Shown in pieces: positions 17,815 to 26,644 of a stretch of 64,000 nucleotides of DNA; within the stretch, counting starts at the first letter, position 1, and each line of letters opens with the position of its first letter. Origin of the DNA: Didemnitutus sp047777955 (GTDB lineage: Bacteria > Verrucomicrobiota > Verrucomicrobiia > Opitutales > Opitutaceae); assembly GCF_047777955.1 (NCBI RefSeq), contig NZ_CP180537.1:1984001-2048000 (forward strand). The letters are read 5' to 3'. A program made the position numbers and the translations under genes. The notes under the pieces were generated by a model. That model was not told the DNA's origin and made no database searches. It was given only the letters and a program-made list of their open reading frames with translations.

Positions 17815-18552
17815 TCAGGCGCCGCCGTAGAGCGAGACGAGGCCGGCGGCGAAGGCGTCGCGCAGGACGTTGTAGTGGTTCTTCCCGGGAAACCGCTGCG
17901 TGGCGACCGTCAGGTCGCGAAACGGCGTCGTCGCGAGCTGCCGCTCCAGGAGGGCGAGATCCTCGGTCATCGACGCGCTGTCCTCCGCGCCGACGCTGAG
18001 GAAGAGGCGGGCGGGCAGGGCGTCCTGCGCGGCACGGAGCGCCGCGACCTGGCGCAGGAGGTCGCGTTCGGCCCACCAGATCGACGGCGCGCTGGCGAGG
18101 TGATGGGTGAAGAAGGGCTGGCGCTGGAAGAGGGCGTGCAGCACGAGCAGCGAGCCGAGGGAATGGCCGGCGATGCCGCGGACGCCGGCCGCGAGCGGAT
18201 GGCGCCGTCCGAGCTCGGGCCAGAGCGTGCCAGTCAGGAAACGCAGGAAGGCATCGCCGCCGCCGCTGCCGGGTTCGTCGGAGTGGGCGACGGGCGTGTA
18301 GTCGCGTCCGCGCCGGTTGCGCGGCTGGCCGAAAGTCGCGCCGTAGCCGACCCCGACGAGCAACAGGGGCGGCACGGCACCGGTGCGACGGAGATCGTGG
18401 TAGGCGGCGCGCGCGTCGGCGAACATCGCGTCGCCGTCCAGGAACAGCACCGCCGGCCATGGCCCGGGCTCGCGGACCGGATCGGGCGCGTGGACGAAAA
18501 GGTGGTAGTCGGTGCCGGTTTCCGGGGAAAGGAGCGTGAACGTCGGAGGCAT
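17815..18552 (-). CDS. Alpha/beta-hydrolase esterase (esterase D/Fes-like, PF00756)
   Basis: A 245-residue predicted cytoplasmic esterase. The nucleophile elbow is GHSLGS, preceded by the PAVLFLDGDAMF strand typical of the putative-esterase family and followed by SAPSIWW. A late acidic residue (SVGAEDSAS) and His (GKNHYNV) complete a plausible triad. Relatives hydrolyse S-formylglutathione, siderophore esters or carbohydrate acetates and ferulates; sequence does not separate these. No signal peptide is present. It lies 50 bp upstream of the HtrA gene on the same strand and 92 bp from tRNA-Cys. Confidence 0.8.
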   Translation of the reverse strand: MPPTFTLLSPETGTDYHLFVHAPDPVREPGPWPAVLFLDGDAMFADARAAYHDLRRTGAVPPLLLVGVGYGATFGQPRNRRGRDYTPVAHSDEPGSGGGDAFLRFLTGTLWPELGRRHPLAAGVRGIAGHSLGSLLVLHALFQRQPFFTHHLASAPSIWWAERDLLRQVAALRAAQDALPARLFLSVGAEDSASMTEDLALLERQLATTPFRDLTVATQRFPGKNHYNVLRDAFAAGLVSLYGGA

Positions 18553-18644
18553 CGGGCGGGCGTTTCGGCTGTCTCAGCGGCACCCGGAGTCACGTAAACC
18601 CCACGGGTTCGGTGCCATCGTGGTGCCACTCGTCTTTCTCAGAG

Positions 18645-18719
18645 TGGAGGTGCGGGGCGGAATCGAACCGCCGAATAGAGCTTTTGCAGAGCTCGGCCTT
18701 ACCACTTGGCTACCGCACC
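18645..18719 (-). tRNA. tRNA-Cys (GCA)
   Basis: A complete cloverleaf on the minus strand. The acceptor stem GGTGCGG pairs with CCGCACC, the discriminator is U (characteristic of tRNA-Cys), and the 3' CCA is encoded. The anticodon loop CTGCAAA gives anticodon GCA (complement of 18685-18687) on a GAGCT/AGCTC stem. The T-arm carries GGTTCGATTCC. It stands alone between the histidine kinase and the esterase gene. Confidence 0.95.
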
Positions 18720-18808
18720 GGAGCAAAATCGGCCCGCAACTTGGGTCATCTCCCGGCGCTGCGCAAGAACTGAAATTCGGAAACCTGGCCGCGGGGCGCG
18801 CGGCCGGT

Positions 18809-20245
18809 TCAGGCGGGCACGCCGACCGGCGCCGCCAGGCGCACGCGGATGACGAAGAAGAACTTCGAGCCGACGCCGGGCGTGCTCTCCACCCAGATGG
18901 TGCCGCCCATGAGCTCGGCGAGCCGCTTGCAGATGATGAGACCGAGGCCGGTGCCGCCGTAGCGGCGGGTCGTGCCGGGCTCGGCTTGCACGTAGGGCTT
19001 GAAGAGGCGGGCGGCCTGCTCGGCGGAGATGCCGATGCCGGTGTCGTGAACGGTGAAGCGGAGCAGCAGCGTGTCGGAAAGATCGTCCGGTGCGACCGCC
19101 TCGAGCTGGAGCACCACGCCGCCGCGCTTGGTGAATTTCACCGCATTGCCGACAACGTTGATGAGGATCTGGCGGAGCCGGTAGACGTCGCCGCTCACGA
19201 CCGCGGGGACGTCCGGGGCCACGCGGGTGTCGAGGGACAGGTTGGCGGCGGCGGCCTTGGGGCGGAAGAACGCCATGACCTCCTCGATGCAGGTGCGGGG
19301 GGAGAAGGGCTCGTTCTCGAGCTCGATCTTGCCGGCCTCGATCTTGGAGAAGTCGAGGATGTCGTTGATGAGAAAAAGGAGGGAGTCGCCGCTGTTGCGG
19401 ATGAGGTTGACGTATTCGCGCTGCTCCGGCGTCAGCGCGGAGCCTTCGAGCAGGTTGGCGAAGCCGATGACGCCGCTGATGGGGTTGCGGATCTCGTGGC
19501 TGACGATGGCGAGGAACTCGCCCTTGGCGCGGTTGGCCGCCTCGGCGGCGTCCTTCGCGCGCAGCAGGGCGACCTCGGCCATCTTGCGGGCCGTGATGTC
19601 GTGGGCGACGGCCTGGTATTCCACGAGCCGCCGGTCGTTGTCGTAGATCTCCCGCACGATCCACTGCAGCCACGTGGTGGCGGCGGGCGTCTTGATCTCC
19701 TGCTCGTAGGTCTGGACGGCGGGATCGCTGTTCCAGGGGATCTTGCTGCTCGTGGCCATGCCGGCGAACGGTGTGCCGATGAGCTCGGAGCGTTTTTTTC
19801 CGTAGAAGCGGCAGTAGGCGCCGTTGACGAAGGTGAGCGTGCCGTCGGGCTTGTAGCGGCAGATCAGGTCGAACTGGTCCTCGACGATGCCGCGGTAGCT
19901 GGCCTCGACGCGCTGGAGCGAACGCGCCATGCGCTCGATCTGGCGGGCGAGGCCGATGATCTCATCGTGCCCGACCTCCTCATCCTTGGCCGGCTCGTCC
20001 GGTCCGAGGTCGGGCTGCGCGGCCTTGGCCTGGGTGCCGAGCGCCTTGACGCGGGCGAGCAGGGTGCGGTCCCAGAGGTAGCCGCTGAGCACGAGCAGCA
20101 CGCAGCCGATGATGGCGAGCGAGAGGATGTAGTAGTTGGTGCCGAGCTTCTCTCGCAGGTCGTCCTGGAGGATGATCGCGGCAAGCGCCGCCACCAAGCT
20201 GATGACCAAACCCAGGACCATCCATGTCTTGCGCTGCTGTTGCAT
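18809..20245 (-). CDS. Membrane PAS-domain sensor histidine kinase
   Basis: A 478-residue kinase. Two N-terminal membrane helices (about residues 8-27 and 40-60) are followed by a coiled linker, a PAS domain (about 115-225, FDLICRYKPDGTLTFVN), HisKA with the phospho-accepting His in VSHEIRNPISG, and a HATPase_c domain (NVVGNAVKFT, DTGIGIS, GGTGLGL). The ATG at 20245 is preferred over an in-frame TTG six codons upstream. No receiver domain is attached. A hybrid kinase gene lies directly upstream on the same strand (stop at 20314), and the two may share a signalling pathway. The signal is unknown. Confidence 0.92.
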   Translation of the reverse strand: MQQQRKTWMVLGLVISLVAALAAIILQDDLREKLGTNYYILSLAIIGCVLLVLSGYLWDRTLLARVKALGTQAKAAQPDLGPDEPAKDEEVGHDEIIGLARQIERMARSLQRVEASYRGIVEDQFDLICRYKPDGTLTFVNGAYCRFYGKKRSELIGTPFAGMATSSKIPWNSDPAVQTYEQEIKTPAATTWLQWIVREIYDNDRRLVEYQAVAHDITARKMAEVALLRAKDAAEAANRAKGEFLAIVSHEIRNPISGVIGFANLLEGSALTPEQREYVNLIRNSGDSLLFLINDILDFSKIEAGKIELENEPFSPRTCIEEVMAFFRPKAAAANLSLDTRVAPDVPAVVSGDVYRLRQILINVVGNAVKFTKRGGVVLQLEAVAPDDLSDTLLLRFTVHDTGIGISAEQAARLFKPYVQAEPGTTRRYGGTGLGLIICKRLAELMGGTIWVESTPGVGSKFFFVIRVRLAAPVGVPA

Positions 20246-20313
20246 GCGGGGGTGCGCAGGCAAGGTAGCGGCAAGGCGGCGCGACTGTCTAACCGTTTTT
20301 GTCCCCGGGCCGT

Positions 20314-22822
20314 TTATCCGTATCGGCCGGCCGCAAGCGACGCCGGCGCGGCGGCGGGCTCACCCCGGTCCGTGGCGCGGCGGAGCACGGCGTCGAGGCT
20401 TTCGGGCGTGAAGGGTTTCTGGAGGAAGGCGGTGAACTCCGTCGTGTCGCCGCGGGCGCGCGCCTCCAGCTCGCTGTAGCCGCTGACCAGCACGCAGGGC
20501 AGGTCGCTCCGTCGCCGGCGCAGTTCGCGCAGGGTCTCGAGGCCGTCCTTGCCCGGCATGGTGAGGTCGAGCAGCGCCGCGGCGAAACGCGACGGCTGCG
20601 CCGCGAACGCGGCGACGGCCTCGTTGCCGTCGGCGGTGACGACGGAATCGTAGCCGAGGCGCTTGAGCACCTCAGTGAAAAGGGGCGCAGCGAATCGTCG
20701 TCGTCCGCCACGAGCACCGCGCCGCGCGGCGCGCCGGAGACGGCCGTCGGGACCGGCGCCGGGGCCGGCGCCTCGGCGCGGGCGGTGGCGGGCAGGTAGA
20801 CGCGGAAGGTGGAGCCCTCGCCCGGGGCGCTGCGCACCGTGAGCGCGCCGTGGTGGGAGCGGACGATGCCGAGCACGGCCGCGAGGCCGAGTCCGCGGCC
20901 GGTGAATTTCGTGGTGAAGAACGGGTCGAAGATCCGCGCGCGCACGTCGGCATCCATGCCGCAGCCGTTGTCCGTGACTTCGAGGCAGGCGTAGGTCCCC
21001 TCCGGGATGTCGGGCGAGGGCAGCGCCCCCATCAGCTCCCCGCGCATCAGGTCGATCCGCTGCGTGGCGACGCGGATGCGGCCGCCCCTCTCCGGCAGGG
21101 CCTCGGAGGCGTTGATCACGAGGTTCATGATGACCTGCTGGAGCTGCGAGGGGTCGCCCTCGACGAGCGGCAGGTCCCGCGCCAGCGCGAACTCGAGGTC
21201 GGCGTGGCGCTTGGTGGTGAGCTCGAGCAGGTGGACGGTGTCGCGGGCGACGGAGTTGAGCGAGAGCTGCTCGATGGTGAAGGCGCCCTTGCCGGCGTAG
21301 GCGAGCAGCTGGCGGCAGAGATCGGCGGCGCGATGGGAGGCGGTCTTGATCTTCTCGATCCGGGCGCTGCGGTCGGGCGAGGCCTGCTCGTCGAGCTGCA
21401 TGAGCGAGGCGTTGCCGAGGATGACGGTGAGCAGGTTGTTGAAATCGTGGGCGATGCCGCCGGCGAGCACGCCGAGGCTCTCGAGGCGCTGCGTCTCCTG
21501 CATCTTCCGCTGGAGGTTGTCCGCCTCGGCCTCGGCGAGCTTGCGCGGGGTGATGTCGGTGTGCGTGCCGGTGATGCGCAGCGGCAGGCGCGTCTGCGGG
21601 TCGCGGGCGACGACCTTGCCGCGGTCGAGGATCCATTTCCATTCGCCGCTCTTCGCGCGCAGGCGCATCTCGAGGGCGAAATGGTCGCGCTCGTGCCACA
21701 GCCTGGACTCGTCGGCGAGGACGCGCTCGCGATCGTCGGGGTGGACGAGTTCGAGGAAGCCGAGGCGGCCGGGGGCGATGTCGGCGGAGGTGTAGCCGAG
21801 CATCTCAAACCAGCGCGGGCTGCGCAGGATCTGACCGGTCTTCGCATCCCAGTCCCAGAAGCCGTCCTGGCTGCCCTCGAACACCAGCGAGAGGCGCTCC
21901 TCGCTCTGGCGGAGCGCCTCCGCCTGGCGGGCCACCTGCAGCAGCATGCGGCGCTGCCAGGCGAAGGCGACGAGGATGATGGCGACGGTGACGACGAAGG
22001 GGATCGCGTAGGGCCGCACGTCGCGCCAGCCGAGCTCGCGCGGGCGCAGCGGGCCGACCCATTTTTCGTAGAGGCGGTCGTAGCCGTAGCTGCGCTGGAC
22101 GGAGAGCAGGCCCTCGTTCAGCTCGGCGAGGAGTGCGGTGTTCTGGGGCGCGACGCCGAAGTGCTCGCGGTAATCGAAGTCCGGGAACTGCAGCTGCGAG
22201 GCGGCGATGCCGGTGATGCCGCGCTGCTTGAGGATGTGCCGCACCACCAGCTCGGTGGCGAACACCGCGTCGGCGCGGCCCGCCCGCACCGCCTCGATGC
22301 AGTCGGTGATCGAGGGTGCGAAGACGAACTCGACGCGCCAGGGCTGGCGTTTCAGGTATTCGTGGGCGCGCGAGTCGCGCGGCACCGCGACGCGGATGCC
22401 GTTCAGCTCGGAGAAGTCGTAGAGCGGCGGATGCTCCTCGCGGATGAACATCGCGCCGCGCATGACGGCGGTGGTGACGCTGAACGCCATGAACGCGTGC
22501 CGCTCGGGCGTGTCGACGACGTTGCAGATGATGTCGAGCTCCCCGGCCTTGAACTTGGCCAGCAGTTCGCTCCAGGGCAGGACGGCGTAGTCGATCTCCA
22601 GCGCGCGGTCGGCGGCGACGGCGCGGAGCAGGTCGACGGAAAAGCCGGCGGGAGTGCCGTCGGGCGCGGCGAAGGTGAACGGTGCCGCCTCGGCTTCGAC
22701 GCCGGCGCGCCAGCGCCGCTTCGGTGCGGGGAAGCGTCGTCCGCCCGCGCGCCAAGGCTGCCGCAGGCGCAGACGAGGCACCCAAGGGCCATCCACGTGC
22801 GGTGGAACGGGGGACGAATCAT
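20314..22822 (-). CDS. Hybrid histidine kinase: SBP3 sensor, PAS, HisKA/HATPase and receiver; two frameshifts
   Basis: About 836 residues when repaired. From the ATG at 22822 there is a signal peptide (MALGCLVCACGSLGARA). One missing base in the G4 run at 22728-22731 (plus strand) then links it to a periplasmic solute-binding domain (FTFAAPDGTPAGFSVDLL), a transmembrane helix (IPFVVTVAIILVAFAW), a PAS domain, kinase core GGIAHDFNNLL and ATPase motifs DNGCGMD, GRGLGLA. A second missing base at 20682-20685 joins it to a receiver domain (VLVADDDDSLR, DLTMPGKDG, Lys in LQKPFTPE). The SBP3 module probably senses an amino acid or similar small ligand. Both breaks fall in G/C runs and are corrected by one base, so the gene is probably intact in the organism. 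Confidence 0.85.
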
Positions 22823-22902
22823 CGGAGGTGAACCTACTGTATCGGACAGGATCGCCCCGACCTTACCGGCTCAAGCCTGTTTCCGGGGGTAATTCCGGGA
22901 GC

Positions 22903-23727
22903 TTATCGCGCGAAGAACGGATTGAAACGGCGTTCCTGCGTCAGGGTGGTGAGCGGGCCGTGGCCGCAGGCCAGGACGGTGTCGGCGGGCAGGCGGAAGA
23001 TTTTCTCGCGGTTGTGGCGCAGCTGGTCGGCGTAGTGCTCGCGGCTGCCCCCGCACGAGGCGGCGAAGAGCGAGTCGCCGACGACCGCGAGCGGCCAGGA
23101 GAGACCGGTGACGTAGAAGGTCGTCTGCCCGGGCGAATGGCCGCCGGTGAACAGGGTCTTGATCGCGACCTCGCCGAGGTGGAAGTGTGCGTTCTCGGCG
23201 AAGGTGCGGGCGCCGGCGTAGTCGATCGGCTCGAGCTCGTTCGCCCAGACCTCGGCGCCGGTCGCGCTGGCCAGCTCAGGCAGGTCCGCGACGTGGTCGT
23301 CGTGCGTGTGGGTGATGAAGATGTAGCGCAGGTCGAGCTTCTCGGTGGCAAGCGTGTCGAGCATCGCGCCGCAATCCGTGCCCGTGTCGAACGCCGCCGC
23401 CAGCCGCGAGCGATTGTCCCACACGAGGTAGCTGTTCACCGTGAGATCCTCGAACGGCGTGTTGAACATCGCGAAGCCGCGCGGGAAGAGGGGCTGCTCC
23501 GGATACCACTCCTTGCGCGCGAGCGAGAGCAGGGCGGCGCCGTTGAGCTGGAGGGCGCGGGCGACGGCGCGCAGCGGGTGGTCGCGGATCTCGCCCTTTT
23601 TCAGCGCGGCGAATTCGGCGGCGGTGATGCCGGCCTTGGCGACGAGGGCGGCGTCGGACAGGCCGAGGCCGCGCTGGGCCTTGCCGAGCACGTCGGTGAA
23701 ATTGTCCTCCAGGGGGATTCGCGGCAT
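22903..23727 (-). CDS. Metallo-beta-lactamase-fold hydrolase with N-terminal HTH-like domain
   Basis: A 274-residue protein. The first about 65 residues look like a XRE-style helix-turn-helix (LGLSDAALVAKAGITAAEFAALKKG). The rest is a metallo-hydrolase of the glyoxalase II type, with metal motif THTHDDHVADL (HxHxDH), GGHSPGQTTF, a bridging Asp in VVGDSLFA and His in CGHGPLTTL. Likely thioester or phospho/sulfo-ester hydrolysis, zinc or iron dependent, cytoplasmic. The ATG at 23727 begins the HTH part, and sequence further upstream in frame is non-coding in character. An HTH joined to this hydrolase is unusual and could give ligand-dependent or self-regulating DNA binding (inference). Confidence 0.8.
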   Translation of the reverse strand: MPRIPLEDNFTDVLGKAQRGLGLSDAALVAKAGITAAEFAALKKGEIRDHPLRAVARALQLNGAALLSLARKEWYPEQPLFPRGFAMFNTPFEDLTVNSYLVWDNRSRLAAAFDTGTDCGAMLDTLATEKLDLRYIFITHTHDDHVADLPELASATGAEVWANELEPIDYAGARTFAENAHFHLGEVAIKTLFTGGHSPGQTTFYVTGLSWPLAVVGDSLFAASCGGSREHYADQLRHNREKIFRLPADTVLACGHGPLTTLTQERRFNPFFAR

Positions 23728-23910
23728 GGCGGGGACGTTCGCCGCCCGGCAGGCGGTGCGCAAGCGGACAGTGCGGGTGTGCCGAAGCCGGCGGGCGGGC
23801 TCCGCGTCCGCCGGCGCCGCCGGGACCCGACCGGCTCCGTCTCCGGCGGCTAGGGGTCTCACCCTATTCGCGGGATTGACGCGCCCGGGCGCCGCGGCAT
23901 CCTGCCGGCC

Positions 23911-24546
23911 ATGACCGTCAAGTCCCTCGCGCTCGCCGCGCTCGTCCTCCCCGCCGCCTTGCTCGCGGCCGACCAGCCGAAGATCACCGCCTACGAGCGT
24001 TCGCAGGGGTGGCGGTTGCTGGACAAGACCGAGTGGCACGGCTTCGGCGCGAACAAGCTGCCGGCCAACTGGCAGGAGCGCGACGGGTCGCTGGTCGGCC
24101 GGGCCGGAGCGGCGCTGGTGAGCAACGACGATTTTGCGGATTTCGAGCTCACGTTCGACTGGAAGGTCGCCCCGGAGGGCCGCGGCGCGGTTTACTTCAA
24201 GGTGTCCGAGGACGAGAACTCGCCCGAGAAGTCCGGCCCGGTGATGCAGCTTGCCGGCCACGGGGATGCGCTCGGCGGCAACGGTCTCGTCGCGCCGGAC
24301 CGCAAGGTCACGCCGCAGTTCGACGTGTGGTATCGCGGCAAGATCGTGGTCTACGGCAACTCGGTCGAATACTGGCTCAACGGCGACAAGGTGATGAGCT
24401 ACCTGCTCGACACGCCCGAGTGGCGTCAGGCGGTCGCGGCCAGCGCGAATCCGACCGTGGCCAAGTTTGTCCACGAACGCGGCGGCCGCGTGGCGTTCGC
24501 GGGCCAGGGCCTCGAAATCCGCAACGTGAAGGTGCGGGCGATTTGA
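23911..24546 (+). CDS. DUF1080 (3-keto-disaccharide hydrolase / LamG-like) secreted protein
   Basis: A 211-residue protein with a signal peptide (LALAALVLPAALLAA). The body is a concanavalin-like DUF1080 beta-sandwich: ERDGSLVGR, ELTFDWKV, NSVEYWLNGDKV, LEIRNVKVR. DUF1080 proteins are very abundant in Verrucomicrobia and Planctomycetes. Some have been shown to cleave 3-keto-glycosides, others may only bind sugars. No further specificity is visible. Its stop codon overlaps a TTG that opens an Imm53-like gene, so the two products may be co-translated. It is divergent from the metallo-hydrolase gene with 183 bp between starts, which should hold both promoters. Confidence 0.87.
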   Translation: MTVKSLALAALVLPAALLAADQPKITAYERSQGWRLLDKTEWHGFGANKLPANWQERDGSLVGRAGAALVSNDDFADFELTFDWKVAPEGRGAVYFKVSEDENSPEKSGPVMQLAGHGDALGGNGLVAPDRKVTPQFDVWYRGKIVVYGNSVEYWLNGDKVMSYLLDTPEWRQAVAASANPTVAKFVHERGGRVAFAGQGLEIRNVKVRAI

Positions 24547-24872
24547 GCGCGGAATCGGACGGCTCCACGCTGGCACGGCTCGTGGCGTGGTATGTGCGCC
24601 ACTGCAACGGTGAGTGGGAGCACGGATTCGGATTCCGGATCTCGACGCTCGACAATCCCGGCGTGGCACTCGACGTGGGGCTGCGGGAGACCGAGCTGGA
24701 ACACGTTCCCTTCGCGGAGATCAAGGTGGACTATGATACCGCCGACCGGTGGATGATCTGCCGGAGGAACGACGAGCGCTTCGAAGGCCGCGGCGCCCCG
24801 GGCCGGCTGGAAGACATGATCGAGGAGTTCTTGCGCTGGGCGGAGGCGCACGCAACGCGCCAAACGGACTGA
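24543..24872 (+). CDS. Imm53-family immunity-like protein
   Basis: A 109-residue small acidic cytoplasmic protein. Landmarks of the Imm53 family are WYVRHCNGEWEHGFGF, STLDNPGVALDV, WMICRRNDERFEGRG and the C-terminal LEDMIEEFLRWAEA. Imm53 proteins are predicted antidotes of polymorphic toxins, but many occur alone. Here no toxin gene is adjacent. The TTG at 24543 is chosen as start because it overlaps the stop of the DUF1080 gene (TTGA) and no ATG or GTG precedes the conserved region. A hairpin follows the stop. It may protect against toxins delivered by neighbours, or be a domesticated single-domain protein (inference). Confidence 0.78.
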   Translation: MSAESDGSTLARLVAWYVRHCNGEWEHGFGFRISTLDNPGVALDVGLRETELEHVPFAEIKVDYDTADRWMICRRNDERFEGRGAPGRLEDMIEEFLRWAEAHATRQTD

Positions 24873-24889
24873 CCTTCCCCCAAACCAAA

Positions 24890-24919
24890 CAGGCGGCGCC
24901 CGGAAAGGGCCGCCGCCTG
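24890..24919. terminator. Strong hairpin between convergent Imm53 and tolC genes
   Basis: The stem CAGGCGGCG/CGCCGCCTG is extended by an inner CCC/GGG around GGAAA. On the minus strand it is followed by TTTGGTTT, so it may terminate tolC transcripts. The plus-strand side has no T-run, so bidirectional action is uncertain. Confidence 0.6.
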
Positions 24920-24946
24920 CTGGACACACACTAAACAAACCAGTTC

Positions 24947-26473
24947 TTATTTCGGCGCACCGACGCTGATATTTAGCTTTTCCAGCGTCACCCCGAGCTG
25001 GCGGTCGTATTCGGCGATGGCGCGGCGGTAGTCGGACTCGGCCCGAAGCTCGCTGACCTCGAGGCTGGCGACGATCTCCTGTTCCTGGGAGACGAAGAAG
25101 GTGCTGCTGCTGCCGGCGCGGAGGCGCTTTTGCTCGGCTTCGAGCACGTCCTGGGCGAGTTCGCGGGCCTTGCGGGCGGCCTCGACGCGCTGGCGGGTGA
25201 CCTCGATGTTGTTGGCGGCGTTGCCGACGGAGACGACGATGCCCTGCTCGACCTGCTCGAGGTCGATCTCGGCCTGGCGCTTGGCGAACTTCGCCTGGCG
25301 GTAGCGGCCGCGCTCGCCGGTGAACGTGAGCGGGATCGTCACCTGCACCCCGTAGCTGAAGGAGCGGAAATCCTCGTTGCGCACCATGCGCTGGGCGGTC
25401 TCGCGGTTGGCGTCGAGGCCGTTGTAGCCGTAGCTGCCGACGAGGTCGACGCGGGGCAGGAGCTGGTTGCGCTGGTATTTGTAGTTGATGTCGCTGCGCT
25501 TGAGGTTGAGCCGGGCCTGCTGGTAGTCGGGGCGCTTCTTGAGCGCTTCCTGGAAGTCGAGGGCGGGATTCACGACGGCGACGGGCAGGGTGGCCATCGG
25601 TTCGATCTCGATCGACCAGTCGAGCAGGCGGGGGGTGCGTTCGTCGGAGATGAGGGCCTTGAGGGCGTTCTCGGCGTCGTGCACGAGGCGCTGGGCAACG
25701 AGGATGTTCTCCTCGCGCATGGCGACGCGGGCGCGGGCGGAGGTGACGTCGTAGTCGGACATCGCGCCGACCTTGAAGCGCTTTTGGTTCTCCTCGAGAA
25801 GGGACGCGGCGAGGTCGCGGAAGCGGATCGCGGTGCGGAGATTGGCCTGGGCGAAGTTGAGGTCGTAGTAGGCGAAGATGACGTTGGTGACGGTGTTGAT
25901 CACCGAGGCGCGGAAGGCCCACTCGGAAATGTCGCGGCCGGCCATCGCGATGCGGATCTGCGCGGTGGTGGTGCCGAAACCGAAGCCGCGAAGCAGCGGC
26001 TGGCGGGCGGAGACGCCGCCGAAGGTGTCGTAGGTGTCGGCGAAGAGGTTGAACGTGCCGCGGGCGTTGGTCTGCGTGGCGCCGAGCGAGTAGGTGAGGC
26101 CCCAGGGCATCGTGCCGTCGAGGCTGAGCGTGTAGGCGTCGGTCTTGTCGCGGGTGTAATTGCGGAGGCCGGTGATCGCGTCGAAAGTCTGGAGCGGGTT
26201 CTCGTTCTCCGAGTAGGTGTATTTGCCGTTGAGCTGCGGGTCGAAGAGGCCGAACTGCTCGAGGACCTTGGCGCGGGCGATGGAGACGTCGATGGCGTCG
26301 GATTGGATCGTGTAGTTCTTCGCGACGGCGCGGCGGATCGCTTCGTCGAGCGTCAGCTTCTCGCGCACCGCGCCCGGTTGCGCGGGCGCGCCGGCCGGAG
26401 CGGTCTGCGCCGTGGCGGTGGCGAGCGAAGCGAGGGAAAGGAGGAGGGCGAAAAAGCGCCGGGACGTGAGCAT
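24947..26473 (-). CDS. TolC-family outer membrane efflux protein
   Basis: A 508-residue protein with signal peptide (FFALLLSLASLATATAQ). Two outer-membrane-efflux repeats of long alpha-helical coiled coil and short beta segments follow, beginning LTLDEAIRRAVAKNYTIQ. The second repeat opens near ALDFQEALKKRPDYQQARLNLKRSD. It would form the outer-membrane trimeric channel of a tripartite exporter. No membrane-fusion protein or pump gene is adjacent, so its partner lies elsewhere. The AT-richer stretch just upstream (26540-26570) may carry its promoter. It is transcribed away from the DUF6265/peptidase group, from which it is separated by a hairpin. Confidence 0.92.
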   Translation of the reverse strand: MLTSRRFFALLLSLASLATATAQTAPAGAPAQPGAVREKLTLDEAIRRAVAKNYTIQSDAIDVSIARAKVLEQFGLFDPQLNGKYTYSENENPLQTFDAITGLRNYTRDKTDAYTLSLDGTMPWGLTYSLGATQTNARGTFNLFADTYDTFGGVSARQPLLRGFGFGTTTAQIRIAMAGRDISEWAFRASVINTVTNVIFAYYDLNFAQANLRTAIRFRDLAASLLEENQKRFKVGAMSDYDVTSARARVAMREENILVAQRLVHDAENALKALISDERTPRLLDWSIEIEPMATLPVAVVNPALDFQEALKKRPDYQQARLNLKRSDINYKYQRNQLLPRVDLVGSYGYNGLDANRETAQRMVRNEDFRSFSYGVQVTIPLTFTGERGRYRQAKFAKRQAEIDLEQVEQGIVVSVGNAANNIEVTRQRVEAARKARELAQDVLEAEQKRLRAGSSSTFFVSQEQEIVASLEVSELRAESDYRRAIAEYDRQLGVTLEKLNISVGAPK

Positions 26474-26591
26474 GTGAGGGGCGATGGGTGCGGGAGCTTT
26501 GCAACCCGCATGCCAGCGCGATGGGTTGTTTCAAGGTGCTTTTAGACAATGATTAAAGAATTGTCGCCGCCGGACCGATCCCCCGCCGCCG

Positions 26592-26637
26592 GTCGCGGGC
26601 GGGATTGGGGATTCCCAAAAATGGGAACGCCCGCGAC
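26592..26637 (-). terminator. Long two-stem hairpin downstream of the DUF6265 gene
   Basis: An outer perfect 10-bp stem GTCGCGGGCG/CGCCCGCGAC encloses an inner TTCCCA/TGGGAA hairpin with an AAAA loop. It lies 8 bp past the stop of the DUF6265 gene on the minus strand and probably ends that transcript. No immediate T-run follows, so a structural or factor-dependent role is possible. Confidence 0.55.
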
Positions 26638-26644
26638 GGGACGT

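Noticed and set aside
20682..20685. Programmed ribosomal frameshift in the hybrid kinase
   Set aside because: No slippery heptamer or downstream pseudoknot was apparent, and similar one-base losses occur in unrelated genes in the window.
24543..24872. Half of a toxin-antitoxin or polymorphic toxin cassette
   Set aside because: The adjacent genes are DUF1080 and TolC; neither has toxin features.
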